A DNA stretch of 64,000 nt from Aralia elata (Eukaryota; Streptophyta; Magnoliopsida; Apiales; Araliaceae): the NCBI GenBank assembly GCA_034770075.1, contig JAVJAP010000143.1, positions 1,364,001 to 1,428,000 on the forward strand, written 5' to 3'. Below, in pieces: positions 1 through 9,967 of this stretch. Each line of letters starts with the position of its first letter. Position 1 is the stretch's first letter. The notes beneath the pieces were generated by a model, which worked only from the letters and a program-made list of their open reading frames with translations, was not told the DNA's origin and made no database searches. The position numbers and the translations under genes were made by a program.

Positions 1-1905
1 TCCCCATGGCACTATATCCAAAATCTGTAGATATTCAACCAAATCTGGATCATCCATGTCAAACTCTCCCAGAAGTGTAGTCTCTAATGGATCATTGTTT
101 AACACATTCAGAAACTCATCATTTACAACTCGCTCGATCACATCTACTTGAAAACATTCTTCCTCATCCGAAGGGAATTTCATGGATTTAAATACATTGA
201 AGGTGACTTCTTGATCCTGAACCCTCATAGTGAGCTCACCCTTTTGCACATCGATTAAAGTTCTCCCAGTGGCTAAAAATGGTCTCCCAAGAATAATAGG
301 AATGTTTTTATCTTCCTCAAAATCTAAGATGATAAAATCAGCCGGGAAGATGAACTTATCCACTTTATAAAGAATGTCTTCAACAATTCCCCTTGGGTAC
401 GTAACCGACCTATCGACAAGCTGAAGGGAAATGTTTGTTGGCTTTGGTGCAGGCAGTCCCAACTGAGTATACACGGATAATGGCATAAGATTAATGTTGG
501 CACCCAAGTCACACAAACATTTGTTGAATGAAAGGCTACCAATAGTACACGGTATAGTGAAGCTACCTGGATCCTTCAATTTGGGAGGTAGCTTTCTTTG
601 CAGCACGACACTACATTCCTCCGTCAAAGCCACTGTTTCAAAGTCATTTAACCTCTTCTTCCTAGACAGAATACCCTTCATAAATTTGGCATAACTTGGC
701 ATCTGTTCTAAGGCCTCTGCAAAAGGAATGTTAATTTGTAGCTTCTTAAAGACCTCCAGGAATTTTGCAAACTGTTTATCTAACTTTTGCTTTTACAGTC
801 TTTGAGGGAAAGGTACTGGTGGATACACTTTTGGAGTAGGCACAATACTGGGTTTATCTGTGGTATCTCTCTGTTTCGACTCAGGTGGTACACTGCTGTA
901 CATTTCCTTAGAGAAATCAGCATTATTCAAGTCCGGATGGGAGCTTGAGTGGGCTGCCCCCTTTTGCAATTCGGGCTCCTGTGAGGTTTGTTTACCACTT
1001 CTGAGAGTTACTACCTGACATTCCTCTTTCCCATCTCTTCTTGGATTAGTTTCTGTGTTACTAGGAAGAGATCCCTGGGGTCTATTTGACATAGAACTAG
1101 CCATTTGCCCAATTTGATTTTCCAAAGCTTTGAGTGCTACCGCTTGGTTTTTTATCAATATATCCTGGTTAGCCATGTGTTTCAATATCAACTCTTCAAA
1201 ATTTGATTTTCTCTCTGGCTGTGAAGTTTGAGCTGCATGATGTTGTGGCTGATTTTGGAACCCTGGTGGATGGTGTGGTTTTGGAGCTTGCTGAAAATTT
1301 TGATTGTTGCTCCATGAAAAGTTAGGATGGTTCCTATTTCCAGCATTCTAAGGGTTTTGGTACTGATTCGGCTGTCTCTGGTAGCTACTTACAAACTGAA
1401 CTACCTCGTGGTCAAATGGGCATTGGTCGTTGGCATATGTCCCTACACATAATTCACAAACAGAAGCCACCTGCTGCACTTTTGAATTAGTCAAGGAATC
1501 AAGTTTCTTTGACATTGCTGCCATCTGAGCTGCTAAGGCTGTGATGGCATCTACCTCTAATACTCCGGCTACCTTTGGTTGACTCATCCTAGCAGTAGGC
1601 CATTGGTAGTTATTTGCAGCCATGACCTCCAATAAATCAAGTGCTTCCCCATAATTTTTAGCCATGAAAGATCCCCCAGCCGCTGCATCTATATAAGATC
1701 GATTGTGAGATCCCAATCCATTGTAAAAGGTATTCAATTGCATCCATGGGAGGAATCCATGATGCGGGTATCTTTGAAGCAAATCTTTAAATCTTTCCCA
1801 TGCCTCATACAATGACTCCCCATGATGTTGCTCAAAGGTTGCAATTTCATTTTTCAATCTAGCAGACTTTGCAGGAGGGAAGAACTTTGCCAAAAATTTC
1901 AGTGA
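1..1905 (-). pseudogene. Athila-like gag-protease fragment, leaves window on left
   Basis: Read on the minus strand from about 1905 to 1, one frame stays open except for two stops: TAG at 1348-1350 and TAA at about 793-795. It encodes the second half of a Ty3 gag (the MAANNYQWP segment, a cysteine-rich CELCVG stretch, then a basic-proline linker). This is followed by an aspartic protease with the catalytic segment CDLGANINLMPLS and the flap-side ILGRPFLATGRTLIDV. The gag start, RT and integrase are not in the window. The same protein is seen on the plus strand at 36148-36743 and 54691-56036, which is how the frame and the two stops were recognised. The match ends near 1899-1905, inside gag, where unrelated sequence begins. 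It is inactive as it stands. Family assignment rests on gag and protease only. Confidence 0.85.
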
Positions 1906-2440
1906 ATTGGTGTGGTGTAGTTCTTCTTCTCCAGCTCTTGCCTTCCTATTTCATGCTCCTAGCCTCCTTTAGTTGATGAAATTCAGATAATTACTCACTT
2001 TGCTCCTTTGTTCTCCTCTTTTTTCTCTCAAACCCTAGCCTCTAAATTGTGTAGCAAAGCTTGAATGCCCCAAATCTTTCTCCCTAGATGCCTAATAATC
2101 TGGTTACTCTCTCTCTTCCCATTTCCATCGTGCTCCCGAAATTGCTCCAATGAATCCCCACTATCAGCATACGCGACAAAAGCCAGCCTCATTTCTGTCC
2201 CGACTCTGTCGCCCCGGCGGTAAAATTAAGCCTTGGAGGCTCGCCCCGGCGATAGAAAATAGCTTGGGGACGCCGCCCCGGCGATGACCTCGCCCCAGCG
2301 CTAAAACAAGCCTGGGGCTGCCGCCCCGGCGATGGACCCTACTGCTGGAATTTTGCATTTTTGCTCCAAAAGTTCCACAATTCCACAATTTCCTACTTAG
2401 AGTCGCTTCCTGCACAATAATAAAATAACTAGTGAAATAG
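1906..2440 (+). repeat. LTR-like fragment, parent element not identified
   Basis: No coding sequence. The stretch has a CT-rich tract (about 2005-2040) followed 170 bp later by five GC-rich modules. This is the reverse-complement arrangement of the LTRs at 14440-15872 and 17798-19471. Neither end could be fixed, so it is called only as a probable truncated LTR piece in plus orientation. Confidence 0.4.
2208..2335. repeat. GC-dyad cluster, CGCCCCGGCG type, five modules
   Basis: Five copies of a core close to CGCCCCGGCG lie at about 2210, 2240, 2271, 2290 and 2321, separated by 20-30 bp of AT-richer sequence. Flanking bases differ between copies. The core is the reverse complement of the CGCCGGGGCG core in the LTRs at 14440, 17798, 32819 and 62852. 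Confidence 0.7.
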
Positions 2441-2536
2441 TTCTATAAATGCTTAAAGATAGCCGAGAATTGAGCTTAGAAAACATCCCATTCGTAGGTA
2501 TAAAACCCACTCATCAAGGAGCTAAAAGAGGACATT

Positions 2537-3016
2537 ATGGGACCATTTCGTAAGACGATGAAGGAGTGTGATTCGCAGTTCCAAGATCTTCTTAAAGCAT
2601 ATGTTAATCAAGGGCAGCCAAGGAAGGAAGAAGAAGACAATGAATATGTAGTCCAAGGAGAGCTATTAGATTCTAGTGTTCAAGAAGAGGTCCATAATGA
2701 TGTAATATCTTTAGAAAATACATGTAAATTTGAACGACAAAAAGAAAATGAAAAAGAAATTGAAAAAACGATTGAGCGTGAAAACAAAAGAGAGAAAGAA
2801 AATAGAGAGATTGAGGAAAGTGAGAATGAAAAGAAACTAGAGAATAAAAAGAATGAAAGTGAAAATAAACGAGAGGAAGAAACAGTGGAGAGTAAGAGTG
2901 AAAAAAGAGAGGAGATTAAGTTGGAAAGTGAGTTGTATTTTGAAAAGTCAATGACTGTACATTCGTACAAGACGACGCTTTTGAATACTAACAAGATTAA
3001 CTCTTTCTTTGTCTAG
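2537..3016 (+). CDS. Glu/Lys-rich open frame, pre-RT linker of a Ty3 relic
   Basis: A 159-codon open frame begins with MGPFRKTMKECDSQ. Residues 65 to about 135 are a highly charged run of E, K, R and N, likely a single helix or coiled coil, and the tail contains KTTLLNTNKINSFF. Charged linkers of this sort separate protease and RT in some plant Ty3 pol proteins, and the following sequence is RT-like, so that origin is likely. There is no sign that it is expressed as a separate gene. Confidence 0.35.
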   Translation: MGPFRKTMKECDSQFQDLLKAYVNQGQPRKEEEDNEYVVQGELLDSSVQEEVHNDVISLENTCKFERQKENEKEIEKTIERENKREKENREIEESENEKKLENKKNESENKREEETVESKSEKREEIKLESELYFEKSMTVHSYKTTLLNTNKINSFFV

Positions 3017-3035
3017 TTCTGTTTTGTCTCTTGTA

Positions 3036-3638
3036 TAGGTTGTTGATGATATACCCCGAGCTATAATTCCATACCAATCAACTTATGGCATTCCCGAGGA
3101 GTCGACGGATTCACCAAGGCAAGTTGGAGAATTGATGGAGCCCATCTTCATCAAAGCGGGTATTGTGGATGAAGACATGAGTTCATGTGACATTCATAAG
3201 ATCATAGTACCTAAGGTGGATGAGATGTCGAGCTTGTGCATCGATTTTGAATTGGTAAACATGTATCGTTATTATTTTCTTTACTTAGACAATATGTTTG
3301 ATAAATTGCATAGTACTTGCATTTTGTCTACAATTGATGATGAACATGTGATGATAATACCTAGTCAATTTAGCATGAGTGAAAGTGATAAATGAAAATT
3401 TGTGTTAACATGTGACGTGTATAGGTGGATAGTTATCTGTGTTAGCTTAACTAATGCATCTAGTATTTTCATGAGTTATTTAAAACTTGTTTTGCATGCT
3501 TCCATGGATAAATTTGTGTTTGGCTATTTTGAGGGTAAAATCGTCTTTATTATAAACTATGGAGGATATTTGATATTTTTCGAGTTAGTTTATGAGCATG
3601 CGTTATATTCTCGTTGTCAATATTCTTATTATCATTAG
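3036..3638 (+). pseudogene. Diverged RT N-terminal half and palm, first copy
   Basis: Beginning at about 3045 the frame reads PRAIIPYQSTYGIPEE, then RQVGELMEP, VPKVDEMSSLCIDF and LDNMFDKLH. These line up in order and spacing with the PNR-AYR-NPEE, RQVxELLEKG, VPKKDGTWRMCxD and LDDMLDELxG blocks of Ty3 RT. After a stop at 3393-3395 a second stretch reads LTNASSIFMSYLKLVLHASMD, matching the palm block around LTNAPSTFM. The catalytic YxDD region reads VFGYFEGKI, so two aspartates are gone. Amino acids have changed far more than the open frame has. Confidence 0.5.
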
Positions 3639-3796
3639 GTAAATTCTCATTGTCAAAGTTCATATCTTCGCAGAATTTATTCTAGTGATTATTGTGGGTA
3701 TTCTCGTTTTCAACGTTTGTACTTGCATGAAACTCATTCTAGGGTTTTTCCTTCACATGTTGATTAGGTTTTGATGTTAATCAATCTTTACATGTC

Positions 3797-4357
3797 ATGT
3801 CGTTAATTGATAATGGTAGTGATCATGATTCTTTAGTAGAGAAATCTTCATTGCATGATTTGCTATCATTTGGTAATATCTTTCCATTAGATTTGTTATC
3901 GTTGCATGATTTTGAGACAATTGTATTGAATGGAAAGGAATTTGGTAATGAGTTGAAAAGTGTTTATCGTCAAAGTGGTGTGAGATATGGTTTAAACACT
4001 TGTTTAGTTAAATCGTCTGGATTAACTAATGCATCAAATGTTTTCAACTTAAATCATATTTTGCATTCTTTCATGGGGAAAATAGTTAGTAGCTATTTTG
4101 ATGATATTCTGACTTTTATCAACACTTGGGGAAATTCGTTAGCGCGTGATGAGTTTTTGAGTGAGTATCGTATTGCTAATTGTGCTGGTGAGTTTTTATC
4201 TTGTGATGTTGGGTGTGATCTTTTTATTCCATTGATGCACTTATTTGAACTTGAATGTTATAATGTTAATGGGAAGAGAAAGGTTGATTTTGATTTGCAG
4301 AGTCAAGATGGGTTTATACTTATCGAGGAGAAAAGCATAGATTGTTGTGCAAATTAA
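3797..4357 (+). pseudogene. Second diverged RT palm copy, FDDIL retained
   Basis: A 186-codon open frame. Its middle reads GLTNASNVFNLNHILHSFMG followed shortly by SSYFDDILTFI. This resembles the Ty3 RT palm, with the two catalytic aspartates kept. The N-terminal 70 residues and C-terminal 80 residues have no recognisable match. The palm motif therefore occurs twice within 700 bp (first at about 3440-3550), which points to a partial duplication or two fused relics. The LTNAS segments of the two copies are about 60-70% identical by eye. Confidence 0.5.
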
Positions 4358-4489
4358 TTCGAATAATGCATTAAGAATCTACAGGGAAGTGATTTGATTT
4401 TTGTTCTAGTAGATTATGTATGTGATTTTGAGTCATTTGATTTCTTTGTGAAGACAAAAGGAACTTGTTGATTTGTTTAGTTTTGTGTT

Positions 4490-5258
4490 TAATCCAGGAA
4501 TTCAAGAGTATTTGCATAAACAATGTGTTAGGTTTCAAAGGTTAATATTTGACCCATGATCGTTGAGATGGATGTTCTTACGAATGGACGAGTTCACTAG
4601 ATTGTCCTTTGATCCGAGAATTCGTCTGTGGTTATATTTGCGAATTGACGAGATCACAATATTGATTTTTGATCTGGGGATTTATGAATGGGAGGTTGTG
4701 CAACATGAAGAGTTCTCTGTGTTAATTTTTGATCCAGGAAGAGACAGAGCTTTTCATAGTTTTATAGGTGTTTATTTTATTATATATACATTTATGTTTT
4801 TAGGTAGTAATTTTGATTGCAATATTACTATAGATGCTTATTTAGTTTATATTGATGTCATTAGAGTATTGGAAGAATTTGGCTTACGTGTGCAAGAGCA
4901 TCGTGTTAGTTGGGGGACGTTCTTGATTATAGGAGTTCAAGAGTTTAAGTTTCCAGGTTATGATTCGAAGAGCTTACATGGAGATATGTCGATTCGATCA
5001 TCATTTGGAAGGAGATCTTTACTAGTGGTTCATGTTAACTCGAGGAAGATGCTTGATATTGCTACTTTGTTTCTTGAGGGAGTTGAAAATTTTGTTGATT
5101 GTTTTCATATTCTTACTTGCGTTATTATTATTGTTTTCATATTTCATTTGCAAGATGAGAACTATAATTATGTTTTGTTTGACGCTACTCACTTACTTTG
5201 TTTGGTTGTAGGATGGTTTTGTGGAGATATCCTTTTCAAGGGAAGACGTTGGATTTGA
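4490..5258 (+). pseudogene. Open frame with internal repeats, end of Ty3 relic
   Basis: The open frame 4563-5258 has no recognised domain. Its first 60 residues repeat a unit of roughly 30 residues around RxDEFTxLSFDPR / RIDEITILIFDLG / HEEFSVLIFDPG. At DNA level the unit recurs imperfectly between about 4490 and 4740, with TTTGATCCxGGAA as the most constant part. The rest is hydrophobic and leucine/isoleucine rich. The pol-terminus codons just downstream are in another frame, so this frame is unlikely to be the ancestral one. Confidence 0.35.
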
Positions 5259-5272
5259 GGACAAATCCTTCT

Positions 5273-5284
5273 GAAGAGGGGGAA
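5273..5284 (+). other. Polypurine tract of the 5285 LTR
   Basis: A purine run, GAAGAGGGGGAA, lies directly before the LTR start TGATGAGATCC. This is the position and composition expected of the primer for plus-strand DNA synthesis. Confidence 0.75.
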
Positions 5285-6452
5285 TGATGAGATCCTGACC
5301 AGGCTCGCATCAAGCATCATCGGCTTAGCTCAAACTTCGAGGGTTTGACAATTGATTACAAGCATTTGGGCTAAATTTTGTTCGAGATCGTTTGAAATGG
5401 AGCTTAATTCATATAAACAACGAGGAGAGGGTCATTCATGTGATTTGGGATTACTATATACAACCTATGTAGTAAGACCAAATCAATGCAAGTCAAGCAT
5501 TCGAGATCGTGTTCGTCATGTTCGTTTGCATCGTCTAATCGTTAATGAAGATATGTTTCAATTCATGGAAGGATTAGCGTTTATACGGCGTTATGGATGT
5601 CTGAGAAAGATCCAAAAGTTATGTTATATCATGAGACAACACGAGGTTGCATTGCACGCGACGATTCAAGTTCGGGCTTCAAATTTGAAGAAAAGGACAA
5701 AACGCTCAACATTTTCAGAATTGAGCGCAGCCGGCTCTGAAATGGCATACGTTAAGAGTGGACCGCACTGGAGCCTCAGCCGTTGAGCGCGCACCGCGCT
5801 GGTTTCTTTGCTTTTGAGAGCCGCCCGCGCTGAATCGTGGCACGGATTTCGAGGACGCGGTTTTAACGCGTTTTTGACCAGATTTTGAATATTTTGTTAG
5901 ATCTTTTAGAATTCTATTATAATTAGGATGTTTGTTAGATAGATTTTACTTCCTAATTAGTTGATAACTAGTATTTCAATTACTTTTATAATTAGGGTTT
6001 TATTTCACTAGTATAAATAGATTACAAGAATGATGTAAATCAATAATCAATGATCAACATAATTATTTTGAGTTTATTCAATATACTTGAGGGGTTTTCT
6101 CATCTTTTGGTTCTTTGAGAATTTCTAAGTTAATGTTATTAGTTTTTCTTTGAGATTCATTATTGACTTATCATACAACAATTCATAGTTGTGTGTGGCG
6201 TCTTCTACTGCATCAATCGTCGACTGTACCAAGATTACCGCTTCAATATAAGCAGGGGTTAAGGTGTCGTTGGTGTCCATTTAACGCATATTTCTGAACG
6301 CGAGCAATTGTACCAAAATTACCGTCTACATATAGGCGAGGGGTTAAGGTGTTACGAGCAATTCACCATACAACTTTGCTAGAAACGATCCGGGCGACGA
6401 CCACCTCACGCAAGTGTGCCATGGAATCTATCATATACGCATCAGTTATACA
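5285..6452 (+). repeat. 3' LTR of plus-strand Ty3 (Reina-like) element
   Basis: Starts TGATGAGATCC straight after the polypurine tract. A TATA box (TATAAATA, 6012-6019) lies in the middle. The end is placed at ...GTTATACA (6452); an alternative end is ...ACGCATCA at about 6443. A GC dyad at 5786-5800 lies about 210 bp upstream of the TATA box. No partner LTR is in the window, so the far end is uncertain. Confidence 0.65.
5786..5800. repeat. GC dyad in the 5285 LTR
   Basis: AGCGCG and CGCGCT are separated by 3 bp. A second, looser GC-rich stretch follows at about 5821-5832 (GCCGCCCGCGC). Both lie in the U3-like half, upstream of TATAAATA. Confidence 0.6.
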
Positions 6453-6680
6453 GTCCATTTCAACTTAGTTCACATTTAACTTAATGTTCTAGCTTAGTTT
6501 GCCTTGCCTCTATCTTGTTTATTGTGTTCATTTAGAAATTTCTTATCCAACCTTCACTCGATAGTCATTCTATGTTTGGACATGCTAGACACCTTGTGTT
6601 TCATGTATTACATCTTAGAAGGCTCATGCGTACATGTCTCAAGGTTCATATTATGTTAAACTTATCTTGAATGTTCTGCA

Positions 6681-6736
6681 ACATGGCGCGGCCGCGTTGT
6701 ATTTTGACCTAGGAGTAGCGCGGTCGCGCTACTCCT
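6681..6736. repeat. GC dyads, including a perfect 12-bp inverted repeat
   Basis: 6711-6722 (AGGAGTAGCGCG) is the exact inverse complement of 6725-6736, with GT between them. Just before it, at about 6687-6696, is the 10-bp palindrome CGCGGCCGCG. Surroundings are about 65% AT. Confidence 0.85.
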
Positions 6737-7183
6737 GCTATGGCTCTAAACTGGGTTTTTCTTTATACATTACTTATCCGATATTGTACTAAGATCCTCT
6801 AGCAAAGAACATGGAACACGAACACCAGAATTTGGGTGTGTTTGAATCAAGGTAGGTCCATTATGTTTACTTTCCAAATTATTTTAAGTTCTCATTGTAA
6901 AAAATTTTATTCTAAATAAACTCATAAGTTCATTTCACAAGAATTTGATCATGACAGAGTTTGAAGACCATCAAACTGTCATAAGGTCTTCATAACACTT
7001 GTTCACGCGTCTAGTTTATAAATAGCTTGTCATTTGATTTTTCTTATTAAATCATGCTACAACAACTATTTTCTGGCATACCAAAGTTGTGCATCATACC
7101 AGACATCTTCCTGGACATATATGACCTTATTATACTTGCCCAAAAACTCAGAAACCAAAGAAATCAGTTTTTAAATTTTGGGG

Positions 7184-7236
7184 ACCAGCGCAACCGCGTT
7201 GGTTTTGGCTGGAAAAGTGGCGCGGTCGCGCCACTT
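7184..7236. repeat. GC dyads, second pair, arms changed in step
   Basis: 7215-7224 (AAGTGGCGCG) and 7227-7236 are perfect inverse complements around GT. The inner part GCGCG-GT-CGCGC equals that of the 6711 dyad, but the outer arms differ on both sides together (GTAG/CTAC there, GTGG/CCAC here). A weaker dyad, CCAGCGC...GCGTTGG, lies at about 7185-7202. Confidence 0.85.
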
Positions 7237-8725
7237 CGAGACAGACCCAGAACAGGCTCTGTTTCAGTAGACTCGACTCTTCATGCTATTTCTTTGTATG
7301 ACATGACTCAATAGTCTAGTTTTAATGCATCTATACACTTAGAGTTGCTCAATTATGCATCATAATGTTTGCATAACATGAACTACTTATCTTAATATGA
7401 CAAAGAATTTTCATTGAAAGCTTTTGACAAACATGTAATGGGCATAATTTGATTTTTCTCAATTTTCGGAGTGGTTTAAATATGAATGAGCCCAGATTTC
7501 TTCTTAGAAATCGTCTTTAATTCCTCTGTATATCACAGACATTCAAACAACATCAAATCCCAAATTAATTCACATCAATTTCTACCTATGTGATTACCCA
7601 ATTTGCTAAAATATAATAAGAGTTAGATAGATTACCTCTTGTATTGAATTCCTTGCTTCAAGTTGAAATTAATTCCTTTTCTTGTTGTGTCTTGCCTTCA
7701 ATTACAGTTTGCTTGCTTATTTCTTTCAATATATAGCTTGATTACAATTAGGAGAACAGAGGCTTGGCTAATGACTAGTATGGAATATGGGATGGTTGAT
7801 TGTGAAATCCAAAGCTAAGAATGAAGCCTGGGTTTTACTTTTATAGCTGAAATTTGCTCATCACTACAAAGTCTTGCCCCTCACGAATTATAGGATTGTT
7901 GGGTGTTAATACCTATTTGCTTATTCAACTGCCATCTCATGCTCATATTTCTAGCTCCTACTTCTTAATACTTGGAGGTTACTCTCCTTTATTTCCCAGC
8001 TTGCTTCTCATTTTTCTTGGCTAATACTCATATATACATTATACTAATTACTACATATCATATATATTACATATAAGATATTTTATATTACCCCTCCGTA
8101 CTTATCGCGTAATACATTTTGTATATTACATAATACACATTAAATATTATAAAAATAATTTATTTAATATACAAGATTTATTATATTAAAATAATTTAAT
8201 TCCATAAATTATTTTAATACACTTTATTTATCTCATACAAATATTTTGTATACCTTAAATATCTTCTTTCCATTATAATTCATATTTAACAATATCATTA
8301 CATGCAATAATTATGCACATAAATATATTTATTACATCTCATTCATACACACCTTATACCGCAAATCATCAAATAAATTAATAAATTTATTCTTTCACAT
8401 TATAAATTATTAATAACGATTTATTTGCATATAAAAAATATCATATCACACACGCACATATATTACATCGCACGTAATCATTCATACAATGTAATATAAT
8501 ATACCATTAAAATAAAAATTTATTTTATTAAATCTTTATTTCAATATTTATCCGAAAATTCCGAATTGCTATATTTTCAACACTTTATTCATATATAATA
8601 ATAATGTACTTATTATTATATAAACTTTCATAACACAATCCACTTATGAAATTCAATATCGTATAATAAGAATTTGATTTATTTAATTCTTATTGTAATA
8701 TTTCCCGAAAACTCAGGTCACTACA

Positions 8726-9145
8726 TTCTTCTTCCCTTATAAGGATTTCGTCCCCGGAATCATAATACCAAACCTCCCTACATGGTTTAAGTGATAATAT
8801 ATTATTTTCACATATCACAACATATACTAATACACATATATTTGCTACCATACACATATTCATGCATCTCCAAATATTAATAGCGTTTTGTTATTTCATA
8901 CTTATTCCTCTAATGTTCAAAGGTCCAAAAATTCTCAGATTTATACATTTCTAATTTCCATACAATTATTTCTATTAATTCTATGATAAGCTTTCGCAAA
9001 ATTTATTTTGAAAAGGTTTTAACGGAAATTCATCTGCAAACCGTCTTGCTTATCTTGCTTATGGACACATAGGTGATCAGCCTGTTATGCCATGTGTTAA
9101 TTCTTGCTAGAACGACATTCGCGTTCATCATACCGCCTTTGGCGC
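8726..9145 (-). mobile_element. 3' non-coding end of the chromovirus-like element
   Basis: Begins with a pyrimidine-rich stretch at 8726-8744, which is a polypurine tract on the minus strand, then GATTTCGTCCCCGGAATC. That phrase also occurs just inside the LTRs at 15873 and 19472, so it marks this element type. No coding sequence is seen. It is cut at 9145 by the next insertion; the rest of the element must lie beyond the right edge of the window. Confidence 0.5.
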
Positions 9146-9967
9146 TGTGACACCCCCAAATCCAGGTACTTCGTTCCCACAGGATTTGGTGTTCACTGTC
9201 CAAATTAATCACATCACATCTAACTATCCATTCAAATATAAATGAAAACTCTTAATTAAAATAGAAATCTCCCATTAAAGGGTTACAATATCTTTAACAA
9301 ATAAATCCCAGGTCATCTAACCTTAATAAAACATCAATGTTGAAACATAACATAAATCTATTACATAAACATCATTTAAACAAATATAATAAGTCTTCAT
9401 CACTTGTTTGCTTTGCCTTTGCCCTTACTAGTGGATGGCTCGTCAACTCTTTCAACTTTAGCTGCAATGTTATTATGCAAGGGTGAGCAACAATTGCCCA
9501 GCAAGTGTCACAATAAAATAATAATAACATGCGAATAATCAATGGATACTGAATAACTGAAAGCTCAGCTTTTGAATCAAGATTATAAAACAAGAATCAG
9601 AAGAACATCTGAGGGTCACAAGACCACGAACTATGTCCTAGGTTATCAAGTATTTCTACTTTAAACCTTTAACAGTCGTAAGACTATATGGACCTTACTT
9701 CTCGTACTTAGGGGGATCAGCCTTTTGTACCATGTATGTGCACAACATCTAAACGCTAACGCGTAAAATAATCCCATATAATAGGGTTGTTCATCTCAGT
9801 TTGACATCAGAGTCCGCACCAAAGGAAGTTTGGTTTGGATTTACTTCGATAACTTTTCTAGAATTTAGAACGCTCATCAACTATGGACTAGTCGAATCAA
9901 TAAGGGTTCGCTAGTCAATCAAGGCTCAACAATAAAAATGTAAATGGTATTCAAGAATTAAGGACTG

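Larger units (their letters stand above)
2441..5284 (+). mobile_element. Eroded plus-strand Ty3 (Reina-like) interior
   Basis: This interval lies just upstream of a polypurine tract and LTR (5273-6452). It reads in several short open stretches that align by eye, in order, to the linker before RT, the RT N-terminal half, the RT palm and the extreme pol terminus of Reina-type chromoviruses. The final codons at about 5243-5284 read KTLDLRTNPSEEGE in a frame different from the long open frame, a typical end of pol in that group. No complete RT, RNase H or integrase remains and no 5' LTR was found. It looks like a non-autonomous derivative. Confidence 0.6.
6453..8725 (-). repeat. 3' LTR of a minus-strand chromovirus-like element
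   Basis: The right end is clear: read on the minus strand the LTR begins TGTAGTGACCTGAG at 8725. It is preceded by the purine tract of 8726-8744, the same arrangement as the better-resolved elements at 15872 and 19471. The left end could not be fixed; 6453 is simply the end of the preceding LTR. The interval holds no credible gene. 7900-8700 is very AT-rich, and GC dyads sit at 6681-6736 and 7184-7236. Confidence 0.5.

Noticed and set aside
324..694. Open frames on both strands over the Athila-like protease
   Set aside because: Shadow frames of the protease frame, which reads through this region on the minus strand; the plus-strand pattern recurs reversed at 55301-55525.
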